A stretch of 64,000 nt of DNA from Aminobacter carboxidus (GCF_014863355.1 NZ_JACZEP010000017.1:1-64000); one strand, 5' to 3'; counted from the first letter of the stretch, positions 16,126-25,970 are shown. Numbers and translations: made by a program. Notes: a model not told the origin generated them from the sequence alone.

Positions 16126-19100
16126 AGAATGATGCTCCCGTAGCCCTTGGCGACGTAGTCCATGGTTCGCTGCACAGGTGTGCCCACTGAGTTGAAATAT
16201 TGGATGTGGAACCCGGATGGCCCCTTGGCGGTGATCGCCTTGCGGTCGCCGGTGGCCATATCCTGGTCATTGGTTCCGATGCCGTGCAGAGCCCGGAAGG
16301 GCGGGTTGAAAGCGACGTCGAGGCCAATGGCTGGAACGACGAGATCGTCACCCGCGATGACACGATCCGGCATGTCGATCTGCACCCGCAAGGTACGGAC
16401 GGCCGGCGTTATGAAACTGAAATCTGCGGCACCGTCTTCAGCGGCCTTGCCTTCGAGCAACAACCGGAACCTGAATGCCCGGGTGGTAATGTCGCCAACG
16501 GTAAAGGCGCGCCAGGGGCTCCACAGGTCCAGGATGGGATCGACGCTGGTATCGGACACCTCGAGCGTGACTTCCCATTCCTCAGGTTCGGAATCGTCGA
16601 GTGCGGTGACGTCCGCAAGCGTTGTCCAGCCAGCCATCACGTTCGACAGGTTCTCACCCGTGGCATCGATCAGCGCTGTTACCCGACTGGTGAAGACGTC
16701 GCCAAGGTCAAGGATTTCGGCGAACTCGTAGGAACCCGAGACTGCCACACCTACCGAGTCAGGATCGCCATCGCCTTCAGCCATTGAAACAACGGAACTC
16801 AGCGTTTCCCATTTCGAGATCACGTTGGCGGCGAGAAGCCGAAGCACCCCGCCTGATACCTCGACATTGGTTTTCACGCCGGCAAAGGCCGGTTCCTCGG
16901 TGAGAACCTCGACGACGTTGAGTCCAGCGATTTCGGACACACCGGTTTGCACAAGCGCCGCGTTGGCGCTTCTGACGCCAGTCGGATATGCCGCCTTGAT
17001 CAGATAGGTGCCGATCATCGTCGGCACCTGGACACTGGTACCCGAGACCGACGGGATAAGCGGCGTCGCCGAATTCCACTCCACGGTGAGGCCGTCTATG
17101 GAAACGAACCTGATCTCATAAGTGATCGCGGGACCAACGACCGGCGCCCAACTCAGTGTGGCGAGATCCCCGAGGACGCTGATCCTGAAGTTGGTGACGT
17201 CCGGCGGCGCGTTGAGCAGGGTGTCGATCGCGATGGCGCCGGAGTTGTTGAAACGCGACGGATCGCCCGTGATGAACCGGCAGCGGATCCTGAAGGAATA
17301 GAGGCCGGGGGCCAGCCCGGTGATCCGTGTCGTTGTCAGAGGCGCCAGAACGACAGGGGCGGCACGCCATTGCGGTGTAACCTCGCTTTCGTTCCGGTAC
17401 TCGATCTCATAGGACTGGACGCGGCCGAGTGTCGGCGCCGTCCAGAACAGATGAACCGACGCCAGCGATCCCTCGGCTTCGCCTTCGATCTGGAAGAAGT
17501 TCGAGGGTGGTTGTGTGAACGGATCGAACGGCGTCGTGATGTTGCTTTCGAACGCCGGTATGACGCCGGTGTCGGCCTGAGAGATCCCAGGTGCATCATC
17601 GACGAGGGTGATCCTCGCCGTCATGTCCTCTTGGGGTTCGATGGCGAGGACGCGGTAGACCCCGGTTTCGCGCCCGGCTTCGCCGAACGTGAAGAGATCG
17701 CCCGTAGCCGGCAGATCACCGGTCCCGTCGAGCAGAAGTGTAGTGGTCTCGCCTGATGCACCGGGCAGCAGCGATCGCACCAAGAACGTGCCATCGGCCA
17801 GCCTGATGCGAATCTGGTAGAGTTTGTCGCTTTCAAGCGTGACGAGCTCGTCGATCCCAATGGATTGGGCGCCGACATCTATCGACTTGACGCGGCCGCT
17901 GATGATGCCGACCAGCATGACATCATGGGCGACGCGGACCCGGTCAGCACGGGTGCAGAGCAGGTTCTCGAAATCGACGTTGAGGGTATAGGTCTCGGGC
18001 CGGAGACGGAGCTGAGCGATATGGAAGCGGCCATGTTTCCATATCAGGTCGGGATGCGTGACCCCTGGGAACTCGATGCCTTCGAACCTGGTCGCGTTGG
18101 CGGCGGTGTAGCCGTCGTCGTAAACGATGCGCTCGTCTTCCTTCCACTTCGCCTTTTCGTTGATGAAGCGGATCCGCCAAGCGTGCGGCAGTTCCCTGAA
18201 TTCGTGGGTGGCCTCGAAACCCCAGCTGTTGCGGGGCGTAAACATCTGGACGATGGGGGTATCGAGTTCATCCCAGACAACCGACCAGAGGCCATCCTTG
18301 AAGATCGGCACCGCTCTGCCGGCGGCGCAGATATCGGCGAGGGTATCGAACACCGATGCGGCGGCGACGCGGGGATGATCGAACGTCCATTTGTTGGCGA
18401 CGCAGTATGTATGCCAGTTCTGTAAGGCGACGAGGTCAATCGCAGCGTCGGCGACAGTTCGCGCGTTCGCGGCGCCCTGCAGCACGTGCCGGAAGTGGTC
18501 GGCCGGGTTCCTGGATGGCTGGTTGTCAATCCAAGCCACACCATTCCAGGACTTCACCAGCGAGGTGACAACACCGTTCAGCGTGTCCAATGATCCGTTG
18601 AGCTGCGAGGTCGCCTTGATCTTGATCGCAGTGATGCACAACGGCTTCGAGAACGTCAGCGGCGCCCCGGTGCGGAAGCCGCGCAGCGCGGTCCAGACCA
18701 CGGTTTCGATGACGCGATAACCGGGGTCATCGGGATAGTCGCCGTTGACCTTCTGGACTTCGACCTCGTACTGGCCGGCGACGAGCCCGGAAACTTTCGA
18801 ATTCTTCCGGATCGTATCCTGCGATTTCGCGTTGACGGTGACACCTGGCATGTCGGTCCATGGGACCGTATCAACGAGCCGGTACCGGGCGGCGAGGGTG
18901 ACCGTATAGTATTGCTGGCGGCCGCGATCATCGGTGGCACCGACGCCGTTCGGGAAGACGAAGTCGAGCGAGATCTCGTTGACGTTCTCCGCGGTGGTGC
19001 GGCTCTGCCAGCCGTCGGCGTGCTTGAGATCGACGGATAGCGGCTCCTCGACGACCTGGCGCGGATAGAGCGTGATCGGGGCGTCGCCGACATATCCGTT

Positions 19101-19805
19101 GCGGGTCTCGACCTCGACCTCATCGAATGAGGATAGCAGGGTTTCCCCGATCTTGATGTCTTCGACCTGAAGCGGCCCGTACCCCCAGACGAACAGCAGC
19201 CGCAGATACTGCGTTTCCCCGTTCGATTCAGTGTAGGGCAGGGCTCCATAATACGGGGTCACTCTATGCTTGCCGAGGATCACCGGGACGGGTTCATAGG
19301 GGGCGGCCTGATTGCGGGATCCCGTAAGCGAATAGCTTTGCTTGGGCTGCGATAGCTGCGGTGGCCTCGGCGCAAACAGCGCGTTGAGCAGCAACTTCAC
19401 GCCAAAGCTGAGTCCGGCCATGATCAGCTTGCCGATGAAGCCGAGACCGCCGATGAATGCGGTAAAACCGGCGAACGCCGCCGACAGCGCTGCAAAAATC
19501 GGGGCGAAGAAGCCCTGCACGACGGGCCGCAGCGTAACCGTCGTCCCGGGCTTCGGTCGGACCAGATGCCAGTTCACGGCCTCGACCGGATGGCCGGCGA
19601 GATGGACCACGAAATCGGAGGCGACGGACCTGCAGTCCCTGTGGGCGACGACAGTATCGACGATCTCTGCGATCGTTGCGCCCGCCGACGCCCGGAGTTC
19701 GACCCGTTCGATACGCAGCGGGTGCAGGGCGGCGACGACGCGGATGTCATCGTTGGTGCCAAGGATCTCGCCGATCAGCGCGGCGGGTACCGGCATCATG
19801 GTCAT
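16122..19805 (-). CDS. Tail tip / host-specificity protein (TipJ-like, 1227 aa)
   Basis: The region around residues 165-195 (PVILGKHRVTPYYGALPY) is the recognisable core of lambda J/TipJ-type tip proteins. The N-terminus has a ubiquitin-like stretch and a hydrophobic glycine-rich segment (about 95-145) that may insert into the membrane. Fibronectin-III-like repeats lie at about 755-950 (YEIEYRNESEV, YSFRIRCRF). It is placed between the NlpC/P60 tail protein and the fibre, as in lambda-like tails, and forms the distal tip. Confidence 0.85.
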   Translation of the reverse strand: MTMMPVPAALIGEILGTNDDIRVVAALHPLRIERVELRASAGATIAEIVDTVVAHRDCRSVASDFVVHLAGHPVEAVNWHLVRPKPGTTVTLRPVVQGFFAPIFAALSAAFAGFTAFIGGLGFIGKLIMAGLSFGVKLLLNALFAPRPPQLSQPKQSYSLTGSRNQAAPYEPVPVILGKHRVTPYYGALPYTESNGETQYLRLLFVWGYGPLQVEDIKIGETLLSSFDEVEVETRNGYVGDAPITLYPRQVVEEPLSVDLKHADGWQSRTTAENVNEISLDFVFPNGVGATDDRGRQQYYTVTLAARYRLVDTVPWTDMPGVTVNAKSQDTIRKNSKVSGLVAGQYEVEVQKVNGDYPDDPGYRVIETVVWTALRGFRTGAPLTFSKPLCITAIKIKATSQLNGSLDTLNGVVTSLVKSWNGVAWIDNQPSRNPADHFRHVLQGAANARTVADAAIDLVALQNWHTYCVANKWTFDHPRVAAASVFDTLADICAAGRAVPIFKDGLWSVVWDELDTPIVQMFTPRNSWGFEATHEFRELPHAWRIRFINEKAKWKEDERIVYDDGYTAANATRFEGIEFPGVTHPDLIWKHGRFHIAQLRLRPETYTLNVDFENLLCTRADRVRVAHDVMLVGIISGRVKSIDVGAQSIGIDELVTLESDKLYQIRIRLADGTFLVRSLLPGASGETTTLLLDGTGDLPATGDLFTFGEAGRETGVYRVLAIEPQEDMTARITLVDDAPGISQADTGVIPAFESNITTPFDPFTQPPSNFFQIEGEAEGSLASVHLFWTAPTLGRVQSYEIEYRNESEVTPQWRAAPVVLAPLTTTRITGLAPGLYSFRIRCRFITGDPSRFNNSGAIAIDTLLNAPPDVTNFRISVLGDLATLSWAPVVGPAITYEIRFVSIDGLTVEWNSATPLIPSVSGTSVQVPTMIGTYLIKAAYPTGVRSANAALVQTGVSEIAGLNVVEVLTEEPAFAGVKTNVEVSGGVLRLLAANVISKWETLSSVVSMAEGDGDPDSVGVAVSGSYEFAEILDLGDVFTSRVTALIDATGENLSNVMAGWTTLADVTALDDSEPEEWEVTLEVSDTSVDPILDLWSPWRAFTVGDITTRAFRFRLLLEGKAAEDGAADFSFITPAVRTLRVQIDMPDRVIAGDDLVVPAIGLDVAFNPPFRALHGIGTNDQDMATGDRKAITAKGPSGFHIQYFNSVGTPVQRTMDYVAKGYGSIIL

Positions 19806-20203
19806 GCGGCGGCCTGGTACCGGAAGAAGCCGAGGACGCGCCGGCGCAACCGGAACGACCGATAGTTCTCGATGATCGAGCCCGCACCGCGCTCGATATG
19901 GAGAACCCTCGAACCGCCGATGATGACGCCGATATGGCGGGGACGCCCGCCGATCGACATCAGCAAGGCATCGCCGGGCACCTCGTCGCCGTCAGGGATT
20001 TCGGTCCAGCATTCCCGGCGACCTTCGATCAACTCGGCAACGGCGGCGCCATCGGCTGCGGTCATGTAGTCGTCGCGAAAGCTCGGCAGCACGATGCCAA
20101 AACGCTCCGCGTAGACCATAGCGAGGAGGCCCCAGCAGTCGACACCGCTGCGATCGCGGCCCCGGTCCAGCCAGGGCAGTCCGACGAAATCATCGAGATT
20201 CAT
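19802..20203 (-). CDS. NlpC/P60 tail-tip peptidase (lambda K-like, 133 aa)
   Basis: The catalytic cysteine is in DRSGVDCWGLL (about residue 23) and the histidine in RPRHIGVII (about residue 89). It is the size of the NlpC/P60 domain alone. These tail enzymes cut peptidoglycan cross-links during DNA entry. The stop and the next start overlap by 4 bp. Confidence 0.85.
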   Translation of the reverse strand: MNLDDFVGLPWLDRGRDRSGVDCWGLLAMVYAERFGIVLPSFRDDYMTAADGAAVAELIEGRRECWTEIPDGDEVPGDALLMSIGGRPRHIGVIIGGSRVLHIERGAGSIIENYRSFRLRRRVLGFFRYQAAA

Positions 20204-20207
20204 GTGA

Positions 20208-20711
20208 TCAGAACAATCCTGGGAAGCCGCTGGGGTTGAACGTTTCGGCTGGATAGGGCTCGTCGGTCAGCGCGTCGATTGAGAGCTCGAGCGTGATGAC
20301 GTTAGCGTTGTATTGGGCACGCACGATCTCGAAATCGGGGTAACCGATCTCGACGTCGTCTGGGGACGAAGCCAAGACGAGCTCGAGCTTTCCGAGGCCT
20401 GGGTTCGCGATACCCCTGATCTTCTCCACGATCTGCCGGCTGACGTTTTCAATCATCAGGCGAGCCGTTGGCGCGCGTTCCCCGAGATCATCGGGCAACG
20501 ACACCACCATCGGGCAAAACGTGTAGGTATCGCCCCGACTCGAGGTCCCATAGGTCAGCGGTTCATCCGAAAGCCGTTCCGTCGGATCGCTGCTGAGGAG
20601 CAGTGGCGTCGGAAACGAGGGATGCGTGATCGTGAGTAGTCCGACCATGATCTCGCCGGTCTCCTGCGCGTTCATGGCCTGCCGCATCGTCATCGAGACG
20701 ACGCGGCTCAA
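20208..20711 (-). CDS. DUF1833-like tail tip protein (lambda L-like position)
   Basis: This 167-residue, beta-rich protein has MTMRQAMNAQETGEIMVGLLTI and PTARLMIENVSRQIVEKIR. I recognise DUF1833, which in lambda-like tails stands where L sits and links tail tip pieces. No cysteine cluster for a metal centre is seen, unlike lambda L. Confidence 0.65.
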   Translation of the reverse strand: MSRVVSMTMRQAMNAQETGEIMVGLLTITHPSFPTPLLLSSDPTERLSDEPLTYGTSSRGDTYTFCPMVVSLPDDLGERAPTARLMIENVSRQIVEKIRGIANPGLGKLELVLASSPDDVEIGYPDFEIVRAQYNANVITLELSIDALTDEPYPAETFNPSGFPGLF

Positions 20712-21064
20712 GGCATCACCTCGAGGTCGAGCGAGGCCACGAAGGTGTCACCGCCTGGGCTCGTCCATACCGGCAGGTTGGCGGCAAAACGAACAAGGAT
20801 CGGATCACGGGTCAACGGATCCGGAAAGGTGAACGGCAACGTCCCCTTGATCAGCGTCGTTTTCACGAAGTTGTCGAGGATCGCCCGTTGGGCCCCGGAC
20901 ATCATCATGCGGCCCTGCAGTGGCCCCGGCATCGCCGACGAACGCAGCCGCACCTTTGGTGGTCCAACATCGGGTTGGGTCCGAAGCCTGCCATCGCCTT
21001 GGGCCTCCGAATAGCCGTCGGCCAGAAGATACTGCGGCAGTGTCGCCGGCCACACGTCGACCAT
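20708..21064 (-). CDS. Tail tip protein (lambda M-like position, 118 aa)
   Basis: It begins VDVWPATLPQYLLADGYSE and contains LRSSAMPGPLQGRMMMSG and a PFTFPDPLTR segment, as in small phage proteins between tape measure and DUF1833 genes. It overlaps neighbours at both ends. A structural tip role is inferred from position. Confidence 0.6.
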   Translation of the reverse strand: MVDVWPATLPQYLLADGYSEAQGDGRLRTQPDVGPPKVRLRSSAMPGPLQGRMMMSGAQRAILDNFVKTTLIKGTLPFTFPDPLTRDPILVRFAANLPVWTSPGGDTFVASLDLEVMP

Positions 21065-24000
21065 TACCGCCTCTTCAGGGTTTCGCGCGCCCCGAACTGG
21101 CTGCGCAGCGTCGAGTTCGCCGCGGTGCCGCGACGGGACAGTTTGTCGGCAACGACGCGGTCGACGAGGATGTCGATCGAGGTCGTTCCATCGGCGTTCT
21201 CCTGGGTCTGGGCTTCGACTTGGGCGCCGGCGATGTTGTTGATGTTGATGTTCACCTTGTTGCCGCCCCCGACGACCTGGCGGGCATGTTCAAACGACTT
21301 GAAGACAGGTTCGCCTCGGCGGAGGATCGCGGGGACCTCGTCGCCGGCGATACCCCCGTTATGGTAGCGAGGGGCGCCTATGAAGACGCGCGGATCGACC
21401 CCTGAACGGAAGCTAGTCGCGTAGCCGGCGACGCCGCCTTCATGGAACAGCCCCCACGACCCCGACAGGATGTCGGCGGTAGCCAGGGGCGAGATCCCAC
21501 TCATGAAATTGAAGGCGCCGCCGGCGCCACCAAACATGCCGGCGAGGTTCTGGAACCACGACGACCCACCACCCTGTGCCGACGACATGAAGGTCTGGAT
21601 CTGCTGCGAAAGTCCGGCGAGGCTACCAGTGGTCTGCTGAAGGCCTTGGGCGGCCTGGTTGCCGGCGACCCCGGTGCGCATCATGCCCGAAGTCGCCTTA
21701 TCAGCGGTGCCCCCGAACTTCTGCAGGGCCTGCTCCGCACCCTCGAGACGGCCCGAGAAGTTATGGGCGCCCTCCGGGTTCTGCCACGAGAAACCGCGCG
21801 GCCGCTCGAAACCAGCAAACGCCGCGGTGGCGCCCTTGACATCCTTGCTGTTCATCAAGGCGCTGAGCGACCGGCTCTCCGTGGTCTGGAGTTCCTTCCA
21901 AGCAAATTTGAGCTGGCTCTGGACGTCGCCCAAATTTCCCTTGCCGCCGATGGCATTGAATAGTGCCGAGGAACGATCGTTGTGCTGGAACAGGCCGAAG
22001 GCGTTGCCGCCGTCGCCTACCGCAAGCGGATTGAAGGCAGATTCAGCCTTCACGTTCCCCATGATGCCGGCGATCTGATGGGGCTGGAGGCCCTTGCCGG
22101 CAAAGAAGTTCCAGACCTGGCCGGCGACACCACCGCCGGCGACATTCGAATTCGCCGGCGAGAACAAGCGAGAGACATTCGAGCTCGAGGTGACGTCGCG
22201 TAGGGCACCCCAAGGATCCGCGCCTGAACCTCCGCCGCCTGATTTTCCACCGAGGCCGATGGCACCGAGGATGGCGCCAACGATACCGGAGCCGGAGCCG
22301 CCTGAGGCACCGCCGACACCGCCCACGATAGAATTGACGAGCGAGTTCACGAGTTTGTCGATGACGCTGTCCAATGCCTTGTTGAGGGCGTTGAGGATCG
22401 CGTTGCCGAGAGCTTTTCCGAAGGAATCGCCCTGCATCAGGCCGGCTTGGAAATCATCAAAGAAGCCGCGAATGCCGGCGCGCAGCGCATCGATGCGCTG
22501 GTTCTCACGGATCGCGTTGGCGACGTCGGAGTTGAGATCTACGGGCAGACCGGCACCACGCAGGCGCGACGCAATTGCCTGGTCGCCAGATGTGCGGAAC
22601 AGCTGCTCTCGCTCGAACTGGATCTCACGCATAAGGTTAGTGCGTGCGATCTCATCGGCATAGCGGCCGTATTCCGCCGCTTTCTGCTTGATGAGTTCGA
22701 TCTCTTTCTGGTCGGCCTCGACGCCGTTGCGCGCGGCTTCTTCGCGCAGCTTCGAAGTCAGATCGTACTCCATACGGAGCCGGGCGACCTCGCCGACGGT
22801 CTGGCCGATCAGGCTGATTTCGAGCTGCTGCGATGCGAGGGTCTCTTCGAGCGAGCGTGCGCGTTCCCGGCGCGCCTCGGCTAGCCCCTTTTCGGCTTCA
22901 GCGAGCGCGAGCTTGCCGGCGATATCGATCCGATCCGCCCGCGCCGCCGCGCTTTCGTTGTCGTTGTACTGCGCCCCGGCGGCGGCGCGTGCTGCTCCCG
23001 CCTTTTCGGCCGGGGACCTCGCCAGCAAGCTCTGTAGCTGCGCCTCGGCAGCGGCACGACGGCGAGCCGCCGTAATGGCCTCCTGGGCTTCGAACAGCGC
23101 GAAGTTGCCCATGTCGTCGCGGTTGGTCTGCCCGCGCGACAACAACATTCCGTTGGGGCCACGATCGTTGAAGAGCCGCTTCAACTCGCGATCGGCGGCC
23201 TGGATCGCTTCGGCGAGATCCTTGAATGGTGCCAGCGCCGCAATAGCATCGGCAGCGATCGCCTTGATGCCGGCGTTCGACGAGGTCTGCCCGATCTCCT
23301 CAAGATGCTTGATGAGCCCGAGCACGTCGGGGCGGCCCTGGATCGTTGCCTTCTGCAAGGCCTCGAAGTCGATCTGCAGGGTCTTGAACAGTGTGGTGCC
23401 GCGAAATTCGCGGGCGCCGAAACCGGTAAGATCGAGGTTCTTGTTGATAGCCGACGTCACGGCTTCGCCGATCCCGCCACCGCCGAACATCGTTGTCTTG
23501 TTGGCTTCGCGGAGCCGCTTCACCAGCTCGGTGAGGTTGTTCTCGAGCCCGAATGTGACCGAACCGGTGCTTTCGCGGCCGTACTTGCTCCGCTCGTCGG
23601 CGGCTTCGCCCCAGAGGTCTCGGACCCGGCCGATGGCTTTCTCGTGTTCTTTGAGGACGTCATCGAGCGATTTCGTTTCGGCCTTCGACGTCGAGAAGTA
23701 CTGGATCGCCGCGGCCGCAGCACCGACGAGACCAATGGTGATCAGCGAAACCGGGCTGACAATGGAAAGCAGGGCGGCACCAAGAGTGCGTGCCGCGCCA
23801 GCGGCGCCCTGCTGTCCCAGAACGGCTGAAAGCTGGGTACCTTGCTGCAACGCGATTTGCAGCGGCGACATCCCCATCGCCGAGGTGACCGCGATGTCCT
23901 GGAACTGGGCCGCAACGTTCGAGGTGTTGAACTGGTTGACGGAGCCACGCCTGTTCTGATTGGCGGCAACGATTGGTGTATCAGCAATCGTCGAGTTGAG

Positions 24001-24402
24001 CCGCTGCTGGGCCTGCCGAACCGCGTCGAGATCCACGATCTGTTTCTGGCGCAGCGCCGAGATCACCCGCGCCGCATCCTGCTGGTTCGTAACCCCGCGT
24101 TTCACCGCGGAATCCGCTGTCAGCATCGCACGATCGAGCTCGCGCGCCGCTGCGACCTCGGCCCGGGTAACCGGATCGATTGAGGCTCGGAGCCGATCCC
24201 ATGATTGCGCAACACGTCCGATCGAAGCCGACTGCACCATGAGCATGTCGGTGGCCTTGCCGGCGCCGGCGGCCAGCTTGTCCTCACGATCCCTCAACCG
24301 ATCGACAGCTGCCTGGGCAACAGCCATGGCTCGGACGTATTCCGCCGAACCCTGTTGCGCACCGCGCGCATCGATAGTGAGTTCGGTTACGACCTGGTTC
24401 AC
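21064..24402 (-). CDS. Tape measure protein with tail-lysozyme domain (1112 aa)
   Basis: It is long, helical and Ala/Gln/Arg-rich. The N-terminus (ELTIDARGAQQGSAEYVRAM) is typical of tape measures; a central hydrophobic region lies at about 190-230 and coiled coils at about 430-620. Residues about 790-930 form a phage tail lysozyme domain (HQIAGIMGNVKAESAFNP, FGLFQHND), with the catalytic glutamate likely in NVKAES. Tape measures set tail length and open the cell wall. It begins next to the frameshift ORF stop, as expected. Confidence 0.92.
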   Translation of the reverse strand: MNQVVTELTIDARGAQQGSAEYVRAMAVAQAAVDRLRDREDKLAAGAGKATDMLMVQSASIGRVAQSWDRLRASIDPVTRAEVAAARELDRAMLTADSAVKRGVTNQQDAARVISALRQKQIVDLDAVRQAQQRLNSTIADTPIVAANQNRRGSVNQFNTSNVAAQFQDIAVTSAMGMSPLQIALQQGTQLSAVLGQQGAAGAARTLGAALLSIVSPVSLITIGLVGAAAAAIQYFSTSKAETKSLDDVLKEHEKAIGRVRDLWGEAADERSKYGRESTGSVTFGLENNLTELVKRLREANKTTMFGGGGIGEAVTSAINKNLDLTGFGAREFRGTTLFKTLQIDFEALQKATIQGRPDVLGLIKHLEEIGQTSSNAGIKAIAADAIAALAPFKDLAEAIQAADRELKRLFNDRGPNGMLLSRGQTNRDDMGNFALFEAQEAITAARRRAAAEAQLQSLLARSPAEKAGAARAAAGAQYNDNESAAARADRIDIAGKLALAEAEKGLAEARRERARSLEETLASQQLEISLIGQTVGEVARLRMEYDLTSKLREEAARNGVEADQKEIELIKQKAAEYGRYADEIARTNLMREIQFEREQLFRTSGDQAIASRLRGAGLPVDLNSDVANAIRENQRIDALRAGIRGFFDDFQAGLMQGDSFGKALGNAILNALNKALDSVIDKLVNSLVNSIVGGVGGASGGSGSGIVGAILGAIGLGGKSGGGGSGADPWGALRDVTSSSNVSRLFSPANSNVAGGGVAGQVWNFFAGKGLQPHQIAGIMGNVKAESAFNPLAVGDGGNAFGLFQHNDRSSALFNAIGGKGNLGDVQSQLKFAWKELQTTESRSLSALMNSKDVKGATAAFAGFERPRGFSWQNPEGAHNFSGRLEGAEQALQKFGGTADKATSGMMRTGVAGNQAAQGLQQTTGSLAGLSQQIQTFMSSAQGGGSSWFQNLAGMFGGAGGAFNFMSGISPLATADILSGSWGLFHEGGVAGYATSFRSGVDPRVFIGAPRYHNGGIAGDEVPAILRRGEPVFKSFEHARQVVGGGNKVNININNIAGAQVEAQTQENADGTTSIDILVDRVVADKLSRRGTAANSTLRSQFGARETLKRR

Positions 24403-24798
24403 TTACGGCTCCGACTGTGATGCGGCACGCGCCGCCATGAACTCGTGATCGAGCATCTCGATCATCTCGATTTCCCACGGCGTGAACCGGAAACCGGTCA
24501 GCCGTTGGAATGCTTCGATCTCGGTATAGGTGAGGAGAGAGGGACCAAAACCGTTGGTGCCTCGACGATTGGACAGCCGGTTGAACCGGCCCCAGAGATA
24601 GACGAGGCACCATGGCAGCGGGGGGAGATCGAGCTCCTGCTCAAGCTGCTCCCGGCGCTCCGGAGTACGGGCTCGATCGAGGAGGCCCTCGATGTGGCTC
24701 CGCGCCGAGACGCCGTCTTTATCCGGCGCGGTGATTTCGAAGTATGCCTTGGCGTGGACCTCTAGGGCTTCGGCAAGGCTTTCGTAAAAGCCTTTTCG
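24403..24798 (-). CDS. Tail assembly chaperone, frameshift extension (GT-like)
   Basis: This frame is open from 24798 to a TAA at 24403 and encodes a convincing protein (KGFYESLAEALEVHAKAYFE, WGRFNRLSNRRGTNGFG, RFTPWEIEMIEMLDHEF) but has no usable start codon in its first two thirds. It overlaps the end of the upstream chaperone ORF in the -1 frame. The slip must occur between the -1-frame TGA (24799-24801) and the 0-frame TAG (24762-24764). This is the G/GT arrangement upstream of a tape measure gene. Confidence 0.75.
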   Translation of the reverse strand, partial: RKGFYESLAEALEVHAKAYFEITAPDKDGVSARSHIEGLLDRARTPERREQLEQELDLPPLPWCLVYLWGRFNRLSNRRGTNGFGPSLLTYTEIEAFQRLTGFRFTPWEIEMIEMLDHEFMAARAASQSEP

Positions 24799-25229
24799 TC
24801 ACCGATGACATCGACGAGCTGCCCCAAAGCCCACCCCATCTTAGGGTGCAGGAACACCTTGTAGGCGGCTTCTTCCGAATAGATGATCGGATCCGGCGAG
24901 ATAAATGCGAGCTTCACCGGCGTCCAGCCGACGATGCGGCTGACAATCCAACCGATGTTTTCTCGCTTCTGCTCCTCGGGCTCACGTTCCTCGGCCTTGA
25001 TCTTCCTGCCATTGAGCTGCTGGGCCTCAAGGTTGGCCCGGCGCTTCAGATTCTTGCGAGCGAGTTCGTTCGACCAAGCGACGGCGTTTGGATGGCTTTC
25101 ATCCGCGATTTCGATGAACCAGCCGGAACCCATCGTGGTGCCTGGCTTCAGAACTTCGTACCGGATGACATCCACCGGAACGATGCCGGTGAGGTCGACG
25201 AAGCCAGCATTCGTCTCAATTTTCGTCAT
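24762..25229 (-). CDS. Tail assembly chaperone (G-like, 155 aa)
   Basis: ATG 25229 follows an AAGGAT ribosome site. The protein is mixed alpha/beta: VDVIRYEVLKPGTTMGSGWF, a charged helix (RKNLKRRANLEAQQLNGRK), and KVFLHPKMGWALGQLVDVIG near the end. Its place between the tail tube and tape measure genes is that of G. Near its end lies GACGAAAAGGCTTTTACG, where a -1 slip would produce the longer GT protein. Confidence 0.75.
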   Translation of the reverse strand: MTKIETNAGFVDLTGIVPVDVIRYEVLKPGTTMGSGWFIEIADESHPNAVAWSNELARKNLKRRANLEAQQLNGRKIKAEEREPEEQKRENIGWIVSRIVGWTPVKLAFISPDPIIYSEEAAYKVFLHPKMGWALGQLVDVIGDEKAFTKALPKP

Positions 25230-25325
25230 GGTGGTTATCCTTTGTGGGAAGGGTGGCGAGGCGACACCCACATGCCGCCCCGCCCATCGCATGCGACTTC
25301 GTCCAGCTGTGGGGCCGGATCTCGG

Positions 25326-25601
25326 TTAGGGCTTGCGGCGCCCGCGTCCCGCGACGGCGATGCGGTTCTCGGGATCGTCCGACGCATTCGGGTCGAGCGG
25401 TGGCAATGCGGCTCGTTCTTCGTCGGTGAGGTTCAAAGGCTCTCCAGGCAAGGCCCTGGCGGTCTCGCTGATCTCGATCGAGGCGAGGTCCGCGACACGG
25501 CGGGGTGGCCAACTCACAGCGAGGCCAGATGCCTGGCCGTCGACGATGGCGGCGCGCAGCGCCTCAGCGGCGTCACGGATGGCCTTTTCCTTGGGTTTCA
25601 T
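25326..25601 (-). CDS. Small phage tail-region protein (91 aa)
   Basis: ATG 25601 has a purine-rich ribosome site (AAGAAAG). It is a helical N-terminus (KPKEKAIRDAAEALRAAI) with an acidic-proline segment and a basic RGRRKP end. No family recognised. It sits between tail tube and chaperone genes. Confidence 0.5.
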   Translation of the reverse strand: MKPKEKAIRDAAEALRAAIVDGQASGLAVSWPPRRVADLASIEISETARALPGEPLNLTDEERAALPPLDPNASDDPENRIAVAGRGRRKP

Positions 25602-25651
25602 GGTGATTATCTTTCTTGTAGGGTTGAACGACCCGTTGGAGACCACGCGAA

Positions 25652-25966
25652 ATGGCCCGCAGATCATTGCTGATGTCGGCTTTGACGGCCCTGATCGTCC
25701 TCGGAAGCTCGCCTGGCGAGGCAAAGAACCCACCTCGAGGTGATGTCGACGCCCTCGCTCTGCTCGCAATGGCGCCGCAGATTTGCGGCATCAACACCAA
25801 GGCCAGGTGGGATGCCGCGATGGTCGAGACCGCCGCGAAGTACGACCTCACGATCCCGGTTCTCACCACGAAGGTGAAAAAGGCGATGGGCGAGCTGCGG
25901 CGGGGATTCGCTAAATATCCGGGGACGTTGTCCGGGCAGTGTGCCGCGATCAGGCGAACTCAGTAG
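25652..25966 (+). CDS. Small secreted protein, antisense cargo (104 aa)
   Basis: It points rightward inside the leftward tail operon. Residues 1-24 are a standard signal peptide (RRSLLMSALTALIVLGSSPGEA). The mature part is about 80 residues with two cysteines (QICG and GQCA) that could form a disulphide, and is otherwise helical. It ends 5 bp from the convergent tail tube stop. The signal peptide and opposite direction suggest lysogenic expression as cargo rather than a virion gene. No family recognised. Confidence 0.55.
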   Translation: MARRSLLMSALTALIVLGSSPGEAKNPPRGDVDALALLAMAPQICGINTKARWDAAMVETAAKYDLTIPVLTTKVKKAMGELRRGFAKYPGTLSGQCAAIRRTQ

Positions 25967-25970
25967 TCAA

